Shown here: positions 57,301 through 64,000 of the stretch, piece by piece
How positions within the stretch are numbered: the stretch's first letter is position 1
Layout of the letters: every line of letters begins with the position of its first letter
Origin: Sophora flavescens
Lineage: Eukaryota > Streptophyta > Magnoliopsida > Fabales > Fabaceae
DNA: 64,000 nucleotides
Direction of reading: 5' to 3'
NCBI GenBank assembly: GCA_030762895.1
Contig: CM061069.1
Location: 100,705,923 to 100,769,922 of the forward strand
Notes under the pieces: generated by a model
The model's database searches: none
Seen by the model: only the letters and a program-made list of their open reading frames with translations
What the model was told of the DNA's origin: nothing
Made by a program: the position numbers and the translations under genes

Positions 57301-57439
57301 AAGACTCATCCCCAACCAGCAGCATTGATGTTCTTGTTGGATACATTATAGTCTTTCAGAATCCCAAAATCAAAGTGATGTTCCACACCAATGTTCAATT
57401 TGTCCACATTGTAGGTTGAAACAGTAGAAGAGGAAGCCA
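54385..57439 (-). pseudogene. SIRE env-like ORF (decayed)
   Basis: Follows RNase H after an untranslated gap, the position of the env-like gene in SIRE elements; its role, if any, is unproven in plants. A likely start is at 57439, with an in-frame stop near 57305. Open blocks are 57299-56784, 56758-56576, 56529-56005 and 55820-55185. The first is related to a domain found in plant transposon proteins (for example DILGKRVVVSEKTISEAVHY). The third is a Ser/Pro/Thr-rich linker with a basic patch, and the last stretch (about 54830-54385) is Gln- and Pro-rich. I see no convincing signal peptide or membrane segment. Stops and frameshifts break it at several points. Confidence 0.75.
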
Positions 57440-57988
57440 TTGTTGTGGTTTGAGGGTTAGGGTTTGGTAGCAAGAAAAGTAGAGAGACCTTTCACGAGAG
57501 AATTTGAAAGATGAAGGTAGTGAGAGGTTTTTCAGAGGGAAGTTCCTTTCTTAAAAAGGTTCCGAATATGAAAGGTTTTCCCAAAAAAAAAAAAGAATTT
57601 TGAATGAGATGTGTGAAAAGGCATGTAATAACTGCTGACACGACGCAGGTTTTTGAAACTATAAAAAGCTATTGATGGGATTGATAGAAATAACTGACTC
57701 AGCAGAGAGAGAATATAGATTTAATTATGTCTTTGAGACAAAATAAATGCATTTAATTAATAAATGTATGGATGATTCTATTCAAAAAGCATACAAGCAA
57801 TACGCACTGGACGTGGCAAGTATTGGACGCACATAAAATATGTAATAGACTTGAAACACAATAGACGCACATATATCATATAAAGAATTTTCATTTGGAA
57901 GACTTCATCAATCCACACAAATCATATTAAGATGCTTTCTAATAAAGATAAACCTGTCCTCAGCAAGAGATTTAGTAAAGATGTTTGC
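57440..57988 (-). other. Untranslated gap between SIRE pol and env-like ORF
   Basis: No frame or domain is seen. TGGACG/TAGACG words recur at 57803-57865, like those in the LTR. Confidence 0.5.
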
Positions 57989-59399
57989 TCAATGATGGTC
58001 AATATCTACAAATTGTATATCAATAATGCCTTTTTGCACATAATCTCTAATAAAGTGATGTTTAATCTCTATATGCTTAGCCCTTGAATGCAATATTGGA
58101 TTCTTAGATAGATTTATTGCAGTAGTATTATCACACATAAGTGGAATACTACTTACAGTTACATTGTAGTCTTCCAATTGATGTTTGATCCATAAAAGTT
58201 GTGAGCAGCAACTAGCAGCTGAAATATACTCAGCTTCAGCAGTTGATAAGGCAATAGTACTTTGTCTTTTTCTTGACCATGAGACTAGATTAGCTCCAAT
58301 GAAGTGGCATCCTCCACTGGTACTTTTTCTTTCAATTCTATCTCTAGCATAGTCAGCATCACAAAAGCCAACTAATCTGTAATCATCATTTTTCTAAAAG
58401 CCCAAACCCAGATTAGTAGTACCTTTTAAATATCTAAATATTCTTTTAACTGCTGATAAATAAGATTCCCTGGATCAGATTGAAATCAAGCACATAAACA
58501 TACATTGAACATTATACAGGTCTAGACGCAGTGAGATACAAGAGAGATCCTATCATACCTCTATATACCTTTTGGTCTACCTTTTTATCTTTATCATCTT
58601 TGTTCAGTAAGGACGTGGGATGCATAGGAGTGTTCATAGGTTTGCAATCATCCATCTTAAATTTCTTTAACAGTTCCTTTTTGTTTTTGTACTTAGTCGA
58701 TGGATGCACACCTTGTTCCTTTGTTTGTTTAACTTGAAGTTCAAGGAAGAACTTAAGTTCTTCCATCATGCTCATTTCAAACTCTTTCTGCATAAGCTTA
58801 GAGAATTCTTTGCATAGAGATTCATTAGTAGCACCAAAGATAGTGTCATCAACATATATACGAACAATAATAAAACTGGACTTATTGGATTTTCTGAATA
58901 AGGTTGTATCAACCTTTCCTCTACTAAATCCATTGTCCATTAAGAATGAACTTAACCTTTCATACCAAGCTCTAGGAGCTTGTTTAAGGTCATATAAAGC
59001 TTTCTTTAACTTATATACGTGTTCAGGTTTGGTTTCATTTTCAAAACCCGAAGGTTGCATAACATACACTTCCTCACTAATAACTCCATTTAGAAAAACA
59101 CTTTTTACATCCGTTTGATATAGCATTATACTATGATGTGCAGCAAATGATAATAAGATGTGAATAGCTTCTAGTCTAGCAACTGGTACAAAAGTTTAAG
59201 TATAATCTATACCTTCTTCTGGTGAATAACCTTGTGCAACAAGTCTAGCTTTATTTCTTATTACCTTACCATTTTCATCAAGCTTGTTTTTGTAAATCCA
59301 TTTGGTTCCAATAACTGGTTTTTCTTTTGGTAAAGGCACAAGAGTCCATACTTCACTTCTCTTAAACTGGTTCAGTTCTTCTTGCATTTCTAGAATCAA
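57989..59399 (-). pseudogene. SIRE reverse transcriptase and RNase H (decayed)
   Basis: 59399-59196 has the RT start (WTLVPLPKEKPVIGTKWIYK, then ARLVAQGYSPEEGIDYT). An in-frame TAA follows and 59126-58512 continues in the same frame with QTDVKSVFLNGVISEEVYV, KKALYDLKQAPRAWYERL and the catalytic core IVRIYVDDTIFGAT, ending IGSLLYLTASRP. RNase H appears in fragments, the last at 58177-57989 with CDNTTAINLSKNPILHSRAK and IEIKHHFIRD. Stops at about 58510 and 58395 break it. Confidence 0.92.
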
Positions 59400-59547
59400 G
59401 TCCTCATCCAGTAGAGCCTCGTCTACTGTCTTTGGTTCTAACTCAGACTAAAGCAGAAACATCTTGCTCTCTAAATGTAGATTTCGTTCTTAGCCTATCA
59501 CTGGGATTCCCAATGATTGGATCTTGTGGATGATAATTCTTGAAGTA

Positions 59548-60970
59548 TCAAGATCTTTGAACATTTTCCTCTTGAGAAGTTGAAGTTTCTGACTCATGTT
59601 GTTGAGGATCGTCCACTTGATCATCAGGTTCGACATTTACTTGATTTTCAAAATCTTTGAAATTCAAATATGCAATAGCTTTATCAAGCTCTGATAATTT
59701 CTTATCAAGCTGCTTATCATCAAACTTAACATGTATACATTCTTCTACTACTAAGGTTCTAGAATTGTAAACTCTAAACCCTTTGGACGACTCAGAATAC
59801 CCTAACAGAAATCTATTATCTACTTTAGCATCAAACTTGCCAACTTGATCTTTAGTATTTAATATATAGCATTTACAACCAAAAGGATGAAAGTAAGATA
59901 TGTTGGGTTTTCGACCTTTCCACAATTCATAAGGAGTCTTATTCAAGATTGGTCTAATGTATATTCTGTTCTGAATGTAGCAGGCAATATTAACAGCTTC
60001 ACTCCAGAAGTGTCTAGGGACAGAGTTATCATTGAGCATTGTTCTAGCCATCTCTTGAAGAGATATGTTCTTTCTCTCTACCGTACCGTTTTGTTGTGGT
60101 GTTATAGGTATTGAGAAGTTGTGAAGTGTACCACTTTCTTCACAAAACTTTTGGAATAGCCCATTTTCAAACTCTCCCCTATGGTCAATGCTGATTAAAG
60201 TGATACACATGTCTTTTTCATTCTGTACACGTTTGCAGAATACCGAGAAGACCCTAAAAGACTCATCCTTGTGAGCTAGGAACATAACCTGTGTCCATCT
60301 AGTGTAGTCGTCTACTATGACTAGACCATATTTCTTCCCACTAACAGAGGCAGTCCTAGTTGGTCCAAACAGATCAAGGTGTAGCAGCTCTAGTGGTCTA
60401 TTGGTACTAACAATATTCTTAGATTCAAAGGAACCTTTGACCTGTTTTCCCTTTTGACATGCATCACCGAGAGCATCAGATTTGAACTTAAGGTTTGGTA
60501 ATCCTCTCACGAGGTTATGCTTATTTAGCTTTGAAATTAATTTCAAGCTTGCATGACCTAGCCTTTTGTGCCAAATCCATCGTTCATCTTCAATGGACAC
60601 CAGACATGAGATACTTTGATTTGTGAGGTCCTCCAAGTCAATCATATACAAATTGTTTTGCCTTTTGGCAGTGAATAAGGGTGATCCATAAGTCTTCTTG
60701 ACATTACACATGTTCTTATCAAAAGAAACAGCAAACCCATTATCGTACAATTGACTTGTGCTCAGCAGATTGTGTTTTAAACCATTAACTAAAAGAACAT
60801 TATCAATAGAGGGAAAATGATATTTACCAAATTTACCTATTCCAATGATGTTTCCTTTCTGATTACCTTCAAAGGTAACCCAGCCACCATCCTTATGTTT
60901 AAGGTCTTAGAACATACACCTTTCTCCCGTCATGTGACATGATCAACCACTGTCCAAGTACCAGGATCTG
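59548..60970 (-). pseudogene. SIRE pre-integrase and integrase (5' truncated)
   Basis: 60750-59548 is open for 400 codons. It starts in the gag-pre-integrase segment, with WIWHKRLGHASLKLI and DACQKGKQV giving the zinc-binding HHCC site, then LLHLDLFGPTRTASV, a second catalytic Asp in ISIDHRGEFEN, and IPITPQQNGTVERKN with the catalytic Glu. 60970-60751 is broken by stops and holds a decayed protease end (VTFEGNQKG near 60880). The Athila LTR begins at 60976. Confidence 0.9.
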
Positions 60971-60975
60971 TGTTT

Positions 60976-62231
60976 TGTTAATTGTTTGGCAAGTGTACCA
61001 AATCGCGACAAGTAATAGAGTGAGAGTAGAGTATCATTCCCAATGAGGATTGTGATCAAGTATCAACGAAGCCTAGGCAATAGTTATTTGAACGAATGAA
61101 TGTCATGGTTTCAAAAGATTTATGAATTTTTTATTACACATTGTCACAAGAATGAATGCAATGCAATGCAATGCAATGCTAGTGACAAATGAATTCAATA
61201 TAGGTAAAGCAGTTAGGTATCGGAATCCTCCAATTATTCACTTGATGTAACTTTATTCAATCCAAATTCCAATTCATTCCATTCAATTGACATTCAAATC
61301 ACTAACCTAGATTTATCCCTAATTCCTTAGGTGATAATCCTTTTATACTAATCAAGAACCCTAATCCCTTAGGTGATGCAAGATTAGAACAAACATTAAG
61401 CATTAGATTCACAAGAATGTATTGCAATGTAGTTCTATTCCTAGACTCAACATCACAATATTAATCAACTTCATTTCCAACTCAATCACCAATTTTCCAA
61501 TTATGAAATTGAATCCAAAATCAATTCTAGGTTGATCAATCCAAGAAAAGCATTAAGCGTAGAAGAGATTAACCAAACTGAATGAAATAGAATTGAAATC
61601 AGAGATAAAAGTCAATTACATCAAGCTTCAAATTGAAATCATCCTAAACCTAACCTAAATGATCCAGCTCCTCATATTAGAAAGGGAAAATAGAGAAGAA
61701 CATGAGTGGAAGGGTGTGGAAGACTCCATGGAAGATCCAAATCTTATTCCCAAGCTTGAATCTTCAAGGAAGTGGAGAGAAAATGATGAGGCAAGGTGAG
61801 TAAATGTGAAAAATGAGCCCAAGATCCCTCCAACTCTATCCAAAATCGAATTTATAGAGTTTCTGCACGTCGCCCAGTGCTGAGCGTCCTGATCCTAGTG
61901 CTGGGTGCTTGTTTTCACCGAGAACTCCAATGCTGTTTCCTAGCGCCCGGCTTCCTGAGTACCCAAAACCTGCGCTCAGCACCCGGCTTCTTTGTCTCGA
62001 TCTTTGTTTCGTTCCTTGTTCGGGCCGAGCGCCGGTTCAGCAGCTGAGCGCTTGGCCTTCATTCCTACACATTTTCAACATCTTTTTGAGTATATTTTTC
62101 ATATAAAAGATCAAAACTCTAATCAAATGAATGTGCACATTTTCTAATCCTTTTCATTCACAAATCCTAAGATTATTTACAAACTTATTCCTATTTACAC
62201 TTCCAAACTAACATAAATTGCACATTCATCA
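60976..62231 (-). repeat. Second Athila 3' LTR (1256 bp)
   Basis: Minus strand: TGATGAATGTGC at 62231 to ...CAATTAACA at 60976. The left limit could be 60971. It contains the phrase tggcaagtgtaccaaatcgc near its end and CpG-rich paired words (gctgagcg, agcgcccggc, agcgccgg) at 61868-62055. Confidence 0.8.
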
Positions 62232-62246
62232 CAACCCCAAACTTAG
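62232..62246 (-). other. Second Athila polypurine tract
   Basis: The minus strand reads CTAAGTTTGGGGTTG next to the LTR start, matching the AAGTTTGGGGTATTT tract at 5317-5331. Confidence 0.75.
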
Positions 62247-63720
62247 AGTTTTTGCTTGTCCTCAAACAAACAATTAAATTCAAAACAGCGGTGAATGAGA
62301 TGGTTTTCATGTTCAATTCCCTTGTGAAACACATTACTCATGCAAAACTTCAATTCCTTAACACTTTTGCAAAATGCACAAGCATCACACAATCATTGCA
62401 TCATTTCCAATTGATCACATGCTTCATGCTTTAAAACAATCAAACATACTACAAAATAAGCTCCATTGAATGCACAAAATATTCTCTTGCAACCTCTCAA
62501 TCAAGTGTTTCACACATCCTTAATTGGGTATTATTTGCTCTTAATTCCAATCAAAATGCATTCCCCAATCCTAATTTTGACAAGATGCTAAGAACACATA
62601 TCACAAATGTCAATGCAACACATATCATGAGGTCTTTTATTTGGTTGTAATGGGGCTAAGGTGGGGGTGGATAAATTCAAGTATATAGGCTAGACTAATT
62701 TGGCTTCAAGGAATGTGGACTCTCATGGGGCTTCCCTTACTTAGCTAATACACAAGCACATAGCACACAATTTGTGCTATTTACTTTTTATTTTATTTAT
62801 AACTCTCTTTTTCTCTTATTCATTTATAACTCTCTTTGGCTCTATTGAGCATAGCAATGGCAAATGATAGGATAGCAATTATGGCCCCGAGCTAAGCAAA
62901 GAAATAGTGCCTCAATCATATATGCATATACAAGAACAATGCAATAGTGACAAGCATCAAGACAAGAAAAAGTGAGAACATGCAAGTGATGGACAATCAC
63001 AAATGAAAGAAATCAAGTCATCTGGATAATGTGCCAGAGTATTTGGGCTCAGAAGCACACATTTTATGATCATGTGCAAGAGAAAATCCATGCATTCAAT
63101 ATTGCATCAATCATAGCATGAAAAATTGGCACAAACAATTCACAAGGATCAATGGTTTCAATGAAATCATATACTCAACAAGTATAAAATGTATCATGTT
63201 AGAAATTTCAGCCAAGAAAAAGTTCTATGCTCACTAGAGAATCTACACAAAAATCCACTCAAAACACAAGTTCGTGCAAAATATGCAAGTTTGGGCAATT
63301 TATTCGACTACAACTAACTAACAATTAAGGAGGGTAAAAAGAATTAATAAAGCGTTTAGAGCACCCTCTTTCTTCTGTACAATGGATGAGCATGTGCAAT
63401 TTTTTTTTTACACTGGCTAGCGCTCAGTGCTAGGAATACATGCTCAGCGCCCAAGGTGCAGTATTTTCTACTGAAACTGCTTTCTGTTTGCGCTCAACGC
63501 TCACAGTAGCACCCGGCGCCCACACGGCCATTTCACCCTTCTTTTGTGTCATTTCTCCCCTTCCTTTGGTCCTTTTTCCTTAGATGTTCCTGCACAACAA
63601 TTCAAAATAATTCCACCACATTTAATGGCATACACATCAAGTAACCACTCAACAACTCAATGGACTACTTATTTTTTTCACGATAAGGAAGCAAAAAGAA
63701 TAAGAAAGTAAAAAGAAAAT
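62247..63720 (-). other. Second Athila post-integrase spacer
   Basis: AT-rich with no reading frame on the minus strand. A second cluster of CpG-rich paired words lies at 63417-63522 (tagcgctcagtgcta, ctcagcgccc, gcgctcaacgctca, acccggcgccc). Confidence 0.6.
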
Positions 63721-63769
63721 GCTTGGGTTGCCTCCCAAGTAGCGCTTCTTTAACGTCACTAGCTTGACA
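63721..63769 (-). other. Conserved Athila hairpin
   Basis: CTTGGG (63722-63727) pairs with CCCAAG (63734-63739) around TTGCCT, followed by gcgcttctttaacgtca. This sequence is a recurring landmark just downstream of pol in Athila elements (from memory of the family). Confidence 0.6.
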
Positions 63770-64000
63770 CCTGATTATTTGATGCTCAAGGTGGCTTGAA
63801 TGATGAGAAAAATGGATCATTTTTGTTGTTTTTCTTGCCACCACTCCTCACATTGTTCTCAACATAAACAAATGGTGTATTGCCCTTCTTTGATGAATTA
63901 TATTATTTTGGCCAAAGTGGATGGAATTGAGATGACCATTGAGACTTCCTCTTCTTCTTTTTCCTTCTTTTCACATTGCTCTTCTTTTTCTTCTCATGTT
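63770..64000 (-). other. Possible end of the second Athila pol
   Basis: The minus strand is Lys/Arg/Glu-rich in composition (gaagaaaaagaagagcaatg) but no domain can be identified within this short piece. Confidence 0.3.

Larger units (their letters stand above)
52533..60975 (-). mobile_element. SIRE/Maximus Ty1-copia retrotransposon, 5' part replaced by an inserted Athila
   Basis: The minus strand runs integrase, RT, RNase H, an untranslated gap, a long env-like region, PPT and 3' LTR (52533-53920). The integrase-RT order marks Ty1-copia; a post-pol env-like ORF marks the SIRE lineage. Gag, protease and 5' LTR are not seen because an Athila-type LTR begins at 60976, just upstream of the pre-integrase segment; they may lie beyond the window. 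Left flank gaagt (52528-52532) is the expected duplication. Confidence 0.9.
60976..64000 (-). mobile_element. Second Athila-type element, 3' end only
   Basis: An LTR (60976-62231) and the region up to 64000 read on the minus strand; the rest lies off the right edge. The PPT is nearly identical in form to that of the nested Athila at 5317. A conserved Athila sequence lies at 63721-63769 (minus: gcgctacttgggaggcaacc). No coding frame of note is present. It inserted into the SIRE integrase/gag region, so it is younger than the SIRE. Confidence 0.82.

Overview
The window is nuclear DNA of a flowering plant and is dominated by transposable elements. The evidence is a ten-exon GT-AG spliced protein gene, tRNA-primed LTR retrotransposons, MITEs, SINEs, and CACTA, hAT and Mutator-type DNA elements. 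A complete Ogre retrotransposon skeleton (extra ORF before gag, a pol intron, a hypervariable 3' UTR with a tandem repeat) plus a SIRE element with an env-like ORF points to a legume, probably of the Vicieae/Trifolieae group. That placement is inference. There are no prokaryotic features.

Layout. 1-25350: one Ogre element (Ty3/gypsy, Tat lineage) on the minus strand. Its 5' LTR is at 22661-25350 and the start of its 3' LTR is at 1-93. In minus-strand order it holds a tRNA-Arg-like PBS, leader, ORF1, gag, protease, a 236-bp intron, RT/RNase H, a second RNase H, integrase, and a 3' UTR carrying about 18 copies of a 47-50 bp minisatellite. An Athila element (3965-13578, minus, TSD AGCAC) sits inside the RNase H region. 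Both LTRs of this Athila carry five pairs of an 11-bp CpG-rich box. 25351-30700: no recognised gene; it holds a SINE, a Mutator-type TIR element and a Tourist-like foldback. 30700-36105: the one clearly functional gene, encoding the alpha subunit of the signal recognition particle receptor (626 aa). Its introns hold three DNA elements, one nested in another, each with intact target-site duplications.

36106-46301: small MITEs and a SINE, then a Tekay/Del-type chromovirus on the minus strand (38189-46301, TSD GCCTA). This element has lost pol and most of its 3' LTR; a SIRE-type solo LTR (38472-40439, TSD CAAGA) is nested in what remains of the 3' LTR. 46302-50600: mostly single-copy-looking AT-rich DNA with a small gene for a single-pass membrane protein (48639-48911) and MITEs. 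51156-52255: a short non-autonomous CACTA element. 52533-60975: a SIRE/Maximus Ty1-copia element on the minus strand with a long decayed env-like region after pol, cut at its gag/integrase side by a second Athila-type element (60976 to beyond the window end).

All retroelement reading frames carry stops or frameshifts, so I treat them as decayed copies. Only the SRP receptor gene and, with less certainty, the 90-codon ORF are called as cellular genes. The observations most worth following up are the 19-bp-spaced paired CpG boxes in the Athila LTRs (with a parallel arrangement in the second Athila), a 16-bp bZIP-type motif shared by two SIRE-lineage LTRs, the Ogre intron and minisatellite, and the stacked insertions in the SRP receptor gene.
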